Below, one piece after another: positions 53,785 through 64,000 of a DNA stretch of 64,000 nucleotides. This stretch comes from Molanna angustata (taxonomy: Eukaryota; Arthropoda; Insecta; Trichoptera; Molannidae): positions 32,863,672-32,927,671 of the forward strand of contig OY754977.1 in assembly GCA_963576475.1 (NCBI GenBank). The letters run 5' to 3'. The notes beneath the pieces are model-generated. The model did not search any database, was not told where the DNA came from, and worked only from the letters and a program-made list of their open reading frames with translations. Numbering within the stretch: the stretch's first letter is position 1; each line of letters starts with the position of its first letter. Made by a program: the position numbers and the translations under genes.

Positions 53785-54005
53785 CCTTCTAATGTATGAA
53801 ACACGATAAAATATTGTACATCACCTAATCTGTGTTATATGCACAATATTTTTTCATGCAGAAAATGACAAATTTCGAGGTTTTTACAATAGCAAAAATA
53901 ATAATTAAAATAATTGAAAACTCAGTTGGTAGATTTTCATATTTTGTTTTGATTGAAGTAAAAATCTACTTCATGGGCCTGGTAATTTAATAAGAAATTT
54001 GAAAA
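53785..54005 (+). repeat. Dispersed repeat K, copy 2
   Basis: Matches 6838-7080 in order: CTAATGTATGAAACACGA, ATTGTACATCACCTAAT, AACTCAGTTGGTAGATTTTC, GATTGAAGTAAAAATCTACT. Confidence 0.55.
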
Positions 54006-54282
54006 AAATTCAAATTTCAAAAAATTCAATAGTATTAAGATAAACTGTTCTTTATTTCAATGACGTGTCGTTGAGGGTTCTAGGGAAAATATTTTGAAAA
54101 TTTACATGCAGCCTCTTAATGACTATTTTGTCCTACGAATAGATTACCGAAAACTTTTAATCTAGCATATTTTTAATCAATCAGAAAAAAGCAGAAAATT
54201 TTAATCAATATTGTGCGACATGTAATAAAAAAGCTCAGATTTTTATACATTTTGTTTTACTTTTCGGACAACGAATAGATAC

Positions 54283-54467
54283 TATGTCAAATATTAATTT
54301 AACACTCACCCAATAACATGTTGCCACATTCTGGAGAACTACGATGTCAATCGTCTCACAGATCCAGTCTGAAAACACAACTTAAAACTGTGTCTCCTCC
54401 GGGAATCGAACTCGGCACATTTGGTTCAGCATTTAGATACCAAACCAACTGAGCCACGAAGGCCGAC
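54283..54467 (-). mobile_element. SINE B copy, full length
   Basis: Minus strand: GTCGGCCTTCGTGGCTCAGT, TGGTTTGGTATCTAAATGCT, CCGAGTTCGATTCCCGG, GGAGACACAGTTTTAAGTTG, CCAGAATGTGGCAACATGTT, and the tail GTTAAATTAATATTTGACAT. Confidence 0.9.
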
Positions 54468-54479
54468 TTCAACACACAA

Positions 54480-55465
54480 ATATCTTAATATGCAATTAGC
54501 GGTTATAGCAAATATATTTGTTTTTAAAAAAATATATTTGTTATATTGATCATTAAAATAAATTGTTCATTATGAAATTATAGAAAATGATAGATTCTCT
54601 CTTCTGTGATACACACTATGAAATGTGACTATAAAAACTATAATTATATGAAATGTTCTATAGTAAAGAAACATGATTATAATACACGTGTAAAATACCT
54701 TGGCTCCTGTTATTCCACTGGTTAACTTAGGTATAACTGGAGGTTTAACTCGTTTGTATAGCGCGTCGATAAAGTAACTTATTTTGCGGTTTTCATTATT
54801 AAAAAGGACACTTAAATGATTTATCCTTGTACACGCGTACATACTTGATTTTTATGCTGTATTTAAATCGTAAAAGTGTACACAAACAACATCATATTAT
54901 AATGTTAATATACATATTAAGTACATACAATTTTATGAGCCTTAGAGGTCCCAAGAAAATCACAGTAATATGATTTACTCAAACTGCAGTGCTTAAACAA
55001 TATCTTCATTACGACGAATTTCTAGAGATTTATCTCCGTGAGTTGATATGTCTTGGATTTTAGCTTCCTGCAATAAATTTGTTTGCTCTGTGGTCCTTTA
55101 AGAGGACATAATATATGACTGAAAACATGATTATGAAGTTACGCGTTAGTAAGGGTAACTGTCGCGTGCGTTAAAAATGGTTTATGTGATTCAGAATATC
55201 GGAAACACCAAATATGTTGATATTTTGTATTTTAAGAACAAACCTGGCTTATCGGTCATTCACTTCGATTTTATGCACTCTTTAAGCGAATTAAATATTT
55301 ATTTCTGTACGACACATAGTTATGGAGCGTAAAAAAGATATTTTATGTAATTATTTTAGGAGAATTTAAGCTAAATTTTAAAATTGGGTGACGAACATTC
55401 ACTAGAGAAATGTTGAAAATACTTATGGTATTTTTTCAGAAACACTGTATGTATAACATATTTCG
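54480..55465. repeat. Mostly unassigned, with dispersed repeat L at 55085-55330
   Basis: 55085-55330 resembles 60190-60330 plus 60870-60970: GAGGACATAA, TTAGTAAGGGTAACTGTCGC, AACAAACCTGG and TTTTATGCACTCTTTAAGCG occur in the same order. In the second copy an M-family MITE has landed right after AACAAACCTGG. The rest of this stretch shows nothing. Confidence 0.5.
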
Positions 55466-55469
55466 CACC

Positions 55470-55685
55470 TTTATTTTCATAGTGACACTATACAAAATTG
55501 TAAATATTAAATTTTTAATTTTTATAACCAGTACGTATTTTAGATGAGCGCTATCTATTGAATACAGAAACACCAGATCACTCGTTCAAATATTCACCAC
55601 TAATATTGGTATTATTGCGATAATGTATTTTTTCACCTAATGGTGAAAAAATTTTCTTTTTGTTTAGTGTCACTATGAAAATAAA
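55470..55685. mobile_element. 216-bp MITE
   Basis: TTTATTTTCATAGTGACACT at the left and AGTGTCACTATGAAAATAAA at the right form a 21-bp inverted terminus. A second small hairpin TTTTTTCACC-taat-GGTGAAAAAA lies near the right end. No coding content; no other copy in the window. Confidence 0.75.
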
Positions 55686-55689
55686 TTGA

Positions 55690-56500
55690 TTTAAAATTGA
55701 GGTGTTTAGGTTAATATGCCCCCATAAAATAAAAAAATATTTACATTTATTCCCCTTCCTTAAATTCTTATTTTTTTCTTAAATTTCTCCGTGAAAATTG
55801 TATGGTTATTTTTTATTATCAGCTGTGTTGTTTTACTGAATGTTTAATTTGTGTCAATAAGAAAAATACTGGTTATTTGTTCCAACAGGTAAGAAAATAA
55901 TATATGTATAGTGAGACCTGTTGTAAAGGAATTAATAATTATTGTTTATCTGGGGTGTATGGGAGCCTTTTCCATGTGATTTGACATAGAAATGCATGTT
56001 TAATGAATTGATTGATGTGCACCCTGTTATCACTTATCTGATTATAAAAGAAGATGCAGAAGGAATTGATGATTGTCTGTCGTTTATTAAAAATGAAAAA
56101 GTCTAGAAAAGGAAAGTGGTAGCCATACCACATGGTGTTTAAACGACCATGAAACAAATACGCATCACTTATGTATCAATACCACCTTCAATGGTTTCAA
56201 TGGTTATTTGGGCATTATCCAGTGTAGATTGTAAAGGTGGGAAATGCTGCAGATTCTAATGAAGATTCGCTAATCGTAATATATTCGCATCCAATAATGT
56301 TGTTTATCATTTGTGTCATTTAATGTAAACATTTATGAACGTCCTCCATTGATTGAATGTCGTATATAGACACCTCAAATTGGGATGAAACGATTAAACT
56401 CAAAATACCATCCTTCATTACAACCCGTGTTTTTCATACTGAAATACACACTTTTCATCGTGTACTTATTAAAATTACACCATCTGATATTTTATGATTG
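55690..56500. other. AT-rich DNA with no supported feature
   Basis: No repeat or coding signal; the 72-aa minus frame at 55939-56157 has no recognisable domain. Confidence 0.35.
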
Positions 56501-56504
56501 CATT

Positions 56505-57420
56505 TATTATTTATTTATTTATTCTTAATACACAACATTTGTACATATTTAGGTTAATTAAGTAACGCCCCACTAGGCTAAACCTGTTATGGGACTGTTA
56601 TTTTTATACAAGAGGGTATACAAATTGTTTGCACATACAAAAGATTAGGAAGTAAAGTTTTAGATTAAATATAAGAAATGAAATAAAAGAAATGAATAAT
56701 AGGAATTAAAAGTTCATAAGTCAGATTCTAAGAGTGGACAACCTCCTCGGCATTAGAGCCTGCTCGAGGCAAATATCCATTTTTTTGTAAGAATTTTAAA
56801 GGAATTGTTGATGTGGTGTTTTCTTTATGTTATTGTCTAGTTTATTTAATATACGTGGACAGTAAATTTAAACTGTCTTTGTCCAAATAAGGTCTTCATA
56901 ATTGTCACAGTATAGTTAATGTTATTTGCATGTCTAGTGGTTTGTGTTTATTGGGATCTGTTGTGTAAAGTTGTGTTTTTATGGAAATGTACAAGTGCAG
57001 TTTTGAGGTACAGTTGTCTCGGGTCAAGTACGACAAACATTCTGAACAAATCATCTGAAGGAAATGATCTCGCTCCTTTCTTTATGATACGTATTAAACA
57101 TTTTTGGGATTTTTTAAGCGGATCCATGATTGATTTAACATATCCTCCCCATCCTATAATTCCATATGATAAAACTGATTGGGTAAGGGAAAAATACAGA
57201 GTATTCATAGTTGATCTGTCCGAAATATTTCGAAGGGTCTTATATAGGTTGCCCAACCTTCTTATCCTATTAGAAAGATCATGAATATGGTCTCGCCGCC
57301 AGAGTTTATTATCTATTATAACTTCCAGGTACTTTATAGTGCAATTATAAAGATCAAGTGAGTGACAGCTATGAAGTCGAAGTTTATAATTATTATATAT
57401 ACGCATACATTGACTCAGGA
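56505..57420 (-). mobile_element. Jockey-like LINE, 5'-truncated
   Basis: Minus strand from 57420: a reverse-transcriptase thumb/C-terminal region, then 3' UTR (AGCCTAGTGGGGCGTTACTT) and a TAAA tail at about 56510-56525. The junction at 57420 with T-family sequence marks the truncation or a later insertion. Confidence 0.7.
56770..57420 (-). pseudogene. LINE reverse-transcriptase C-terminal relic
   Basis: The minus-strand frame down to 56948 reads TIKYLEVIIDNKLWRRDHIH, RIRRLGNLYKTLRNI, TLYFSLTQSVLSYGIIGWGG, LKKSQKCLIRIIKKG and DPRQLYLKTALVHFHKN. Y-L-x-V-x-I-D, L-S-Y-G-I-I-x-W-G and K-x-Q-K-x-x-I-R are landmarks C-terminal to the palm of Jockey/CR1-type reverse transcriptases. A frameshift near 56900 leads to CPRILNKLDNNIKKTP. 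The catalytic palm lies beyond the truncation. Confidence 0.8.
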
Positions 57421-57429
57421 AGTACGAAA

Positions 57430-57660
57430 ACCGGGAAATCAAGGCACTTACAGGACTTTCGTCCTGTCACCGGCTGGTATCCGTGACCACTATAAGAGCT
57501 TGAGCAACTTAAGCATAATTGGTGAACGATGAGCAAGCGCTCAAGGTGATCACGTAAACCAGCTGATGACAGATCGTAATCCCTGTAGGTGCCGAGATTA
57601 TCCGGATCTCCCATAATATTTCAAGTTTATCTATATTGAGATATTAAATTGTCAAAAAAA
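57430..57660 (+). mobile_element. T-family MITE fragment T5
   Basis: Contains GCATAATTGGTGAACG, AGCAAGCGCTCAAGGTGATC, CACGTAAACCAGCTGATGAC, CCCTGTAGGTGCCGAG and a degraded right end AGTTTATCTATATTGAGATA. Confidence 0.65.
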
Positions 57661-57664
57661 ATAG

Positions 57665-58055
57665 GTACACAATCGTCATTGAATGCGGGACACATAACTG
57701 TTTTTATATTTTTACTATGCCATGACGTCTAAATTATAAATTTGATAACAATAAATTACAATTTAATATCAGTATGTATGCTTTTGAGAACCGTAGAAAA
57801 TGGGATTAAAGGCAATTTAACACAAATATACGATAACGCCTAGTAAGTTATATAAAGTGGAATAGGGTACCGTTCGATTTTTTGTTTACGTCTCTATTTC
57901 AATTTGGAGCCTGCTTTGATCCAGTAGGTACCTACTTGAGTTCCGGCCACTTGAAAGTCTAGACAGTTAACCCCTAATAGTGATATCCAATTTTTTCAAT
58001 GTTTGAAACTATCACTTCATGATAGAACTTCATAATCAACTAAAAAAAAATATTT
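57665..58055. other. Unassigned DNA
   Basis: Nothing recognised. Confidence 0.35.
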
Positions 58056-58061
58056 TATTTT

Positions 58062-58390
58062 AAGTTCTATTTAAATATTTCGCAAACGCGTCTCCCATTC
58101 ACCGGTATCTCTCTATGCTAAGCATCGTCAGAATGGTGAACAATAGTGATGAAGACCATCTATATATACATTCAAAGCGAGGACTCGAATAATAGAAAAG
58201 GAAGGGGCAATTTCAAGAAAAATAAAATACTCGAAAGACATTAAGGTAAATATGTATGTAGGTATAATAAAAATACAAATGAAGTGTAGGAATGAATATA
58301 TAAATATTGTATTAAAAGGACAGTTATTATATTGAATAAAGGCCAATAGAGTAATACCGGTGAATGGGAGTCACCGGTAGAACTTATAAT
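58062..58390. mobile_element. Candidate MITE with CTCCCATTCACCGGTAT ends
   Basis: CTCCCATTCACCGGTAT (58091-58107) is inverted at 58356-58372 (ATACCGGTGAATGGGAG). AAGTTCTA outside the left and TAGAACTT outside the right extend the symmetry. The interior has a 72-aa minus frame without known domain. Single copy here, so the boundaries are tentative. Confidence 0.5.
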
Positions 58391-58394
58391 TGAA

Positions 58395-59395
58395 TATATA
58401 TTTTTTTTTCATAATTCTAGTGAAATCCAAGTTTAACAACAAAATATGTGATTGATTTTATTTATATGGTGATGGAGTAAGAATATTTCATTTCAATAGC
58501 CTGTATTTGCCCTCTGCAGGACATAATATGTAGATTTCCTTTTTATCCCCGTTTCTGAGGTTCGATGAATTTCTTCGTATCGTCCATCAATCTGCTGGTG
58601 GCCACCCTTGTGGTAAGTTTTCGTTATACTTCTTGAGCCATTTCGCCATGGAGGGGGACAATTTAAACATATACCAACTAAGCAAAAATACACAAGGCTG
58701 GTTCAAGCTCTTTAACGATAAATATTTCTTATGGCATCTTGGTCTCCACCCGAAAAAAAATTTTCATTGTAATATTTTTTTTTTTGGTTTATTTTTCCAT
58801 ACTGAAAGTAACAAAAATATCAGCTTTAATTGTATTTAATTATTTAGAGGTTTGTTAATGAATAAGATTGTAACTAATAATTGACCATAAGAAGATTTTA
58901 TAAAGCATGTTCATTAATTGATTGAAGATTGCAAATAACAACTCCCTCTAAATATAATTTCATCTAGAATACAAAGGAATGTTTCGGTACAATTGAATGA
59001 AAGAATTAACTTACTCAGATCTTCACTTTTATTAACAAATAACAACTGTTCAATTAATTTATAATACTTTTTTATACTTTCACACGGCTGATAAATAACG
59101 ATTGACGCGTACGTTTGACAGGTCGAGAGAGTAATGGCGGGCACAGGAAAAAATGAATATTTATATTTTAACAATTGTTCCAGAAGGTTCTATAGGTTGG
59201 TGTTGCCGCGTTGGTGAATATTTTTCGCTATTATTTGAACCTCACAACAGAGCTTTTAAATTTAGGGCCTGAATTCATAAAACATAATTTCTGAATGCTT
59301 AACATGACAAAATACATAGGTTTTGATATCCCTGAGAATGTTTATAAATAAGACCTTAACAAATAAAGGCTATTTAAATTAAAATTACCGTCTCT
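58395..59395. other. Unassigned DNA
   Basis: 58500-58690 is GC-richer (CTCTGCAGGACATAATATGT, GCTGGTGGCCACCCTTG) and its minus-strand frame KLTTRVATSRLMDDTKKF might be a retroelement relic, but I cannot match it with confidence. The rest is AT-rich and featureless. Confidence 0.3.
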
Positions 59396-59399
59396 TTTA

Positions 59400-59766
59400 A
59401 GGGGATTTCTTTTTATACACAAAATGTAAGGGCTCTAGTTAATTTGTTTTTTGAGATATACGGAAAAATAATAAAATTTAAAATTATATAAGTTTTGTAG
59501 AACTAAAATTTTCTTTAATTTTTGAGCATTAAGCGGATCAAAAGTTATAAGGGACACACACATATAGACACACTACTTGTTATACTAGATTTATTTATAA
59601 AACATGCTGGGAACTGGGGACCACTAAGTTGGTGCTTTTTGGCTTCAAATTTTGAAAAACTATGCAAAAAGTCCACTACTGCATTTGATTCTCCCACATG
59701 GGACTAAGGTTAATACTTTCGATTTATCAAGAGAAATTAATTCTGTTAAACAAATCGACAGTTGGA
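59400..59766 (+). mobile_element. H1 3'-part, diverged
   Basis: AAGCGGATCAAAAGTTATAA, a short CA tract, AGTTGGTGCTTTTTGGCTTC, and the end AACAAATCGACAGTTGGA match the 3' half of H1. The hairpin arms are degraded (GAGAA / AATTCT). The 5' half is missing. Confidence 0.75.
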
Positions 59767-59769
59767 TTA

Positions 59770-60185
59770 TTTTTTTACAAAAACCTTTACGTGAGATTAA
59801 TTTGCTTTGATTTTTCGCTTCCAATAAATATTTTTATATGTTCATGCGATTGAAAATTAAAATAGTTATATATCCAAGTCAAAAAATGTAAATAAAAAAC
59901 ATTTTTCTTGATATGTTTATATAAAATTATGAGAAATTATGATGCGTAGGTTATCAGACGTGGGTGTACCTACCATACATCTTAAATACTTTCCTACCGA
60001 GATAACGAACCTATTTTAGAGATTCAAATTAATCTCGATGGCCTTTTCAGATAATTTACCAACTTACCAATTCTATACATTCATGACGAATCGTTATATC
60101 ATCTCAATGAAATGATTCTTCTGCACACACAACGGTAAACCACGGAGTTGCTGTTGAATCTACTAGCAGCCGTTACTAGAAAATG
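59770..60185. other. Unassigned AT-rich DNA
   Basis: Nothing recognised. Confidence 0.35.
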
Positions 60186-60334
60186 AAATTTAAGAGGACA
60201 TAAACATGATTATATTTATTTTATTAAAATCACTTAATACACCATGAAGTTAAGGGTAACTATACCGCGCGTTAGTTAATATAGGGTTTATACGTGATTT
60301 AAATAACCGAAAACCCATCATTTGTTAACAAACC

Positions 60335-60864
60335 TGGGGGGGGGGATAAGTCCAGCCAGACAGTGAAATGAAAACCATCATTTTTAATTTATTATAATTA
60401 TTTTTGCAAACTATGTGGAATTCCATATTAATAGCAAAATATTTTAGCAATTTGTACTAAAACATGAACAACTAAATACTTTGTATAATCCACTTCACAT
60501 TTATATTTCGTTAGAACGTTTTCGGATTTTTCAATCCATCTTCAGTAACAACTAAAATATTAGTTGTTACTGAATTGAAAAATCCGAAAACGTTTTAACG
60601 AAATATAAATGTGAATTGGATTATACAAAGTTTTTTGTTGTTCATGTTTAAGTAAAAATTACTAAAATATTTTGCCATCATGTTTACCCATATCACGGAT
60701 ATAATTATCTTATGGAGTTCTATAACATCTTAAGATATTATAGAACTCCATTAGATATTAATATCCATGACATGAGTAAACATGGATGATTTTTATTCTG
60801 CCTGTTGACCAGACTAGCCCCCATGGATGGTTTTGATTCCGCCGGTTAACCAGACTTGCCCCCC
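60335..60864. mobile_element. Fold-back MITE, family M (copy M3), carrying a nested fold-back
   Basis: Left GGGGGGGGATAAGTCCAG, right CCAGACTTGCCCCCCTG; the interior has TTTACCCATATCACGGATAT, GGAGTTCTATAACATCT and complements as in M2. The right terminus is duplicated (ACCAGACTAGCCCCCATGG precedes GATTCCGCCGGTTAACCAGA). A second palindromic element lies at 60421-60675. It is inserted in repeat L after AACAAACCTGG. Confidence 0.75.
60421..60675. mobile_element. 255-bp fold-back nested in M3
   Basis: AGCAAAATATTTTAG at the left with CTAAAATATTTTGCC at the right, then ACATGAACAAC / GTTGTTCATGT, TTTGTATAATCCA / GGATTATACAAAG, and CATTTATATTTCGTTA / AACGAAATATAAATG, pairing to a centre at 60549-60560 (AACTAAAATATTAGTT). 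Nearly the whole sequence is one hairpin. No coding content. Confidence 0.8.
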
Positions 60865-61114
60865 TGAAACTCGAAATGACAAAAACTCTCTCAGTCCTCA
60901 CTTTGATTTTATGCACTCTTTAAGCACTTAATAGATTTATTTCTCTATATCTTATATAGTTATGGGGTTATTAAAAAAAATGCTGTAAAAAACATATTTT
61001 AAAAATTTAAAAATACTCATGGATTTTTTTTTAACATATTTGAGAAATTTTATTTCAAATTGGAGAGTTTGGGTTTATAATATGCTTTCTATAAATGGTT
61101 GATAACGAAGAAAA

Positions 61115-61225
61115 AAATGCATCCATTCATTCATACCATCACGGCATATCCCACAAATTGGCCTAATCGGCGACAGGTGTGCTGGTGTGCACTTTATTAA
61201 AGAAAGCACGACACGACGCTAAGAA
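61115..61225 (-). mobile_element. RTE-like LINE 3'-terminal relic
   Basis: Minus strand: CACACCTGTCGCCGATTAGG, TTGTGGGATATGCCGTGATG, GTATGAATGAATGGATG. Same 3' signature as at 3060-3165, with the GAAT-type tail. Confidence 0.6.
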
Positions 61226-61229
61226 AACC

Positions 61230-61910
61230 ACATGACCATCAATTCAGACGTAAAAATCTCAGTGACATCTGTGATTCACAAAACAAACATAAAAACTTGT
61301 CAAAAATAGCCAACAAATGGTAGGTACATACCTATGTAGGTATTTTTATATTTATAGTACTAATATGAGGGATGCCAACAGTATGAATTTAATATAAATG
61401 CAAGAAGTAATATTATTTAAAAAGAAGAATGATCTGTTCTAAGTTGGGACTTATAACGGCCTTCGTGTGTAAGAAAGAATGCACAAAGAACATTAGATGA
61501 GTCCGGAGAACTCTTACAGACCCTGCACTTAGAGCGATAAATAAAGTTAATTACAAGGAAACAACAGGCTCACTGTTCACTAGAAGTGAAGATTAGAGTG
61601 CACCGTATTTTTGCCAAAAAGTCTTGACAGTCCAGCGCCCTTAATCTCCACTGCAAATCCGATCCCAATACGATCCGACTCGCTAAGAACCTACTTTTGT
61701 AACGGAGAATGAATGTGGTAGGTAGGTATGTTTTAATAGTAATAGTCGTTCATTTGAATGTACGCAAGCGGCAGATAGGTAATTTCTAAATGATAATTAT
61801 AGATAGAAAATAAAATGTTTCTACAAAATATAGAATAAGAAAACAAAACATGATAGAAAATATAATACGACAGGATCAAAAGTTCAAGGACTCAACTATA
61901 TAAATAGAAT
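61230..61910. other. Unassigned DNA
   Basis: GC-richer patch 61440-61690 (CTTATAACGGCCTTCGTGTG, TTGACAGTCCAGCGCCCTTA) without readable coding motifs. GGCCTTCGTG recalls the SINE B start, but nothing of the SINE follows. Confidence 0.3.
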
Positions 61911-61916
61911 TATTTT

Positions 61917-62230
61917 TTATTTATTTATTCTTCAAAGAGAGTCATACATTCAATACAATTTATATAAAAAAACAACAATGCATTGATTAGTTAGTGGACC
62001 AGTGAATACTCCATACATTAATCAATAGGACAACCACAAAAAATTACAATTTAAAAATACATGCAAACTTGACTATAGATATAAAAAGCAAAACAAAAGC
62101 TGCTCAGACCAAAGCACTACAGAAGTAAGATTGGATGAGACAGGTATCCTAAAGGCACTGAGGGAACTCGCAGAGATTTCGAGTGTATTAAAGAATGCAT
62201 TGTATACCTACCACATAGTGCAAGTACGGT
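61917..62230 (-). mobile_element. LINE 3' UTR with TAAA tail
   Basis: Minus strand: ends GAATAAATAAATAAAAAATA; upstream TTGTGGTTGTCCTATTGATT and CACTGGTCCACTAACTAATC. Such a tail and position fit the 3' UTR of a Jockey-like LINE. No coding motif in the upstream part could be read. Confidence 0.45.
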
Positions 62231-62270
62231 GCACAAAAGCATTATATTATATTGAACACGTTGAGATGTG

Positions 62271-62437
62271 CGCAAGTGGCGAGCTTATTGTCATATGGCA
62301 AATAACCTATGTTTCCAGCCCAGAGAAGCAATAACTGCGTGAAGAATGAATTTAAATAAATTTCTCCTCTGGAGATCGAACCCAGGACGTCCACACAGAA
62401 GCCAAATGGCTTACCAAATGTGATATGGCCGTCGGCA
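62271..62437 (-). mobile_element. SINE C copy 3
   Basis: Minus strand: GACGGCCATATCACATTTGG, TAAGCCATTTGGCTTCTGTG, GACGTCCTGGGTTCGATCTC, AGAGGAGAAATTTATTTAAA, GCTTCTCTGGGCTGGAAACA, GCCATATGACAATAAGCTCG, CCACTTGCGC. Box B altered by one base. Confidence 0.85.
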
Positions 62438-62514
62438 TGATTATGATATGCCATTTGTGAACAATATTATGGTAAAAAAAAATGTAAAGATAAAGATTTC
62501 TAAATAATATCGAT

Positions 62515-62629
62515 TCTCAGCAGAGGAGAAATTTATTTAGGTATATACAAAACTAGTTTCTCTGGGCTGGAACAATTGGTTAGTTGGAAGAAATTGCCAT
62601 TTGATAATTTACTCGCCACTTGCATAGAA
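62515..62629 (+). mobile_element. SINE C 3' part (copy 4)
   Basis: TCTCAGCAGAGGAGAAATTT, TTTCTCTGGGCTGGAACAAT, TGGTTAGTTGGAAGAAATTG, ACTCGCCACTTGCATAGAA. It lacks the tRNA-like head and is inverted relative to copy 3, 80 bp away, so the pair could form a large hairpin. Confidence 0.8.
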
Positions 62630-62689
62630 CGTGTTGAATAAATAACAGACAGGCTCGTATGAGACGGTATTTTTAATTACAATATTATA

Positions 62690-62860
62690 TATGGTGTTTG
62701 GTTTTCTCTGCCTACCCTGTTAGGGACATGCATGAGTTATAAGAATAACAGACTAACATGTTGAGATGATGTAGGTATAAATGCTAATAAGGCGATTAAT
62801 GCAATCCAGGATAGAAAAAAGTGGCGCTCATTTCTCTCTGCATACCCCGTTAGGGAAATT
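62690..62860 (+). pseudogene. Two RTE-like ORF tails in series
   Basis: 62700-62730 reads like W-x-L-V-F-S-A-Y-P-V-R (CTCTGCCTACCCTGTTAGGG). 62745-62860 gives DDVGINANKAINAIQDRKKW then R-S-F-L-S-A-Y-P-V-R. Both resemble the last residues of the 22.8-kb ORF. No tail repeat is preserved. Confidence 0.55.
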
Positions 62861-62864
62861 CTTT

Positions 62865-63485
62865 AGTAAATGTGTTAAAATTTTAGGAAATTTTGGTAGT
62901 TAAATGCAAAAAAATGTAAAAATAGACTTCATTATAACGATAATAACTTTTTCCATACGACATAATTAAAAAAAATGCAGATAATTAATATTTTTCCGAT
63001 AAATTTCCGCAACGGAACCTCATATGAACATAATTTTTTTTACAGATGTAAAGGGCGTTTTGGTGATTATGGTAGCATGGTTAACTCAATTTTGTCAAAA
63101 TGGGCAGTTAATGACTTCTTCCAGTAAGCAGACGATTTTTAGTATTTTTAATATTAATTTTACTTAGTATATCTGTAAGACTTCTCATATGATGACTCAT
63201 ATCCTCCGATTTTATATCAAGATAGTTACATAATTTTATTTTAAATATAATTGACATAAATTGTATCTATAAATAACGGATTTACACTAGTTGACTTTAG
63301 CATGACTTGACATTTAATTTAATTGATTAAATATTATTCTGGATTGTAGGTAATTAAATAAATGAGTTACAATTTAAATAAACCTACTTATAATAATCTT
63401 TATGTTGTATTTATTTCATTTTAAATTTCTACGTTGGTATAAATAATTGATGAGCGACTAGTCTTGATCTTAGGATTGCATTAAA
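62865..63485. other. AT-rich DNA with no supported feature
   Basis: No repeat or coding signal. Confidence 0.4.
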
Positions 63486-63489
63486 TGTA

Positions 63490-63882
63490 AGTTTCAAAAT
63501 CGAGATCGTTGATAGAGTAAGATACGATCTTGCCAAACATCAAAACTGAGATTGTCAATACAATTATATGCGTCTTGCCAAATATTAAAACCGACAACGT
63601 CGATAGACTTTGATGTGATCTTGCCAAACATTAAATCCGAGAACGTCGATAGACTTTGATGTGATCTTGCCAAACATTAAAACCGAGAACGTCGATAGAC
63701 TTTGATGTGATCTTGCCAAACATTAAAACCGAGAACGTCGATAGACTTTGATGTGATCTTGCCAAACATTAAAACCGAGAACGTCGATAGACTTTGATGT
63801 GATCTTGCCAAACATTAAAACCGAGAACGTCGATAGACTTTGATGTGATCTTGCCAAACATTAAAACCGAGAACGTCGATAA
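63490..63882 (+). repeat. 46-bp minisatellite
   Basis: Eight units with CTTGCCAAACATTAAAACCG, AGAACGTCGATAGACTTTGA and TGTGAT. The first two units are diverged; the last five or six are almost identical. Period is 46 bp. Confidence 0.95.
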
Positions 63883-63884
63883 TT

Positions 63885-64000
63885 CTGTTGGCGATTGGCT
63901 CACGACATGTAATATTAGAAATCGCTAAATTCATCTCCACCACCGGTATAAAGATATAGCTGATTGTAGGAAGCCTTTCACTCGTCCATTAGAAGGTGAC
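63885..64000. other. Window edge, unassigned
   Basis: Slightly GC-richer unique sequence after the minisatellite, running off the window; nothing recognised. Confidence 0.3.

Noticed and set aside
63490..63882. CRISPR-like array (regular 46-bp repeats)
   Set aside because: There are no unique spacers; the whole unit repeats. The context is eukaryotic.

Overview
The window looks like insect nuclear DNA, most likely from a moth or butterfly. It is very AT-rich and full of GTACCTACCTA-type words, tRNA-derived SINEs, RTE- and Jockey-like LINE relics, MITEs and rolling-circle (Helentron/DINE-like) elements. That assignment is an inference from repeat content; no host gene is present to fix it. 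I find no convincing host protein-coding gene. Nearly every long open frame is a satellite read through in frame, a transposon relic, or a chance frame in AT-rich DNA.

Layout. 1-7.8 kb: unannotated AT-rich DNA, a partial H1 element, SINE B, an RTE 3' end, a fold-back MITE (family M), a LINE 3' end and a T-family MITE. 7.9-10.1 kb: a rolling-circle-like element (H2) split by a TA-flanked DNA transposon. 10.3-10.7 kb: a long octamer array. 11-20 kb: SINEs A, B and C, LINE 3' UTRs, a 57-bp minisatellite, and a dead RTE-like reverse transcriptase carrying a MITE. 20-28 kb: a reversed H1 copy, a T-family MITE with 40-bp inverted ends, an RTE-like C-terminal ORF with a perfect ATGGT tail, and a second H2 copy swollen by about ten 313-bp tandem units. 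27.7-33.2 kb: four full H1 copies plus one 5' stub. 34-36 kb: an RTE fragment, then a PIF/Harbinger element with TTA target duplication, a broken transposase and an opposed broken MADF frame. 36.7-40.6 kb: a complete non-autonomous LTR retrotransposon on the minus strand (691-bp LTRs, PBS, PPT, flanking GATTTA repeats). 42-47.8 kb: minisatellites, a third H2 copy, and a hAT element with an 8-bp duplication inside a 53-bp minisatellite. 48-51.9 kb: a 0.69-kb fold-back, a palindromic MITE and a 319-bp tandem repeat broken by MITE and SINEs. 52-57.4 kb: a possible promoter and non-coding first exon, SINE B, a small MITE and a Jockey-like LINE fragment. 58-64 kb: a MITE, a 3' H1 fragment, nested fold-backs, two SINE C copies, LINE relics and a 46-bp minisatellite.

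The most interesting system is a pair of rolling-circle-like families (here called H1 and H2). They share an architecture: a 5' subterminal inverted repeat that pairs with the 3' terminus, a hairpin just before the 3' end, and an internal simple or satellite repeat. Their sequences are unrelated. H1 copies all carry the tail of an RTE-type ORF plus its 3' end near their 5' end. In one H2 copy the internal repeat has grown into a 3-kb satellite-like array. The window shows elements inserting into elements and element parts seeding tandem repeats.
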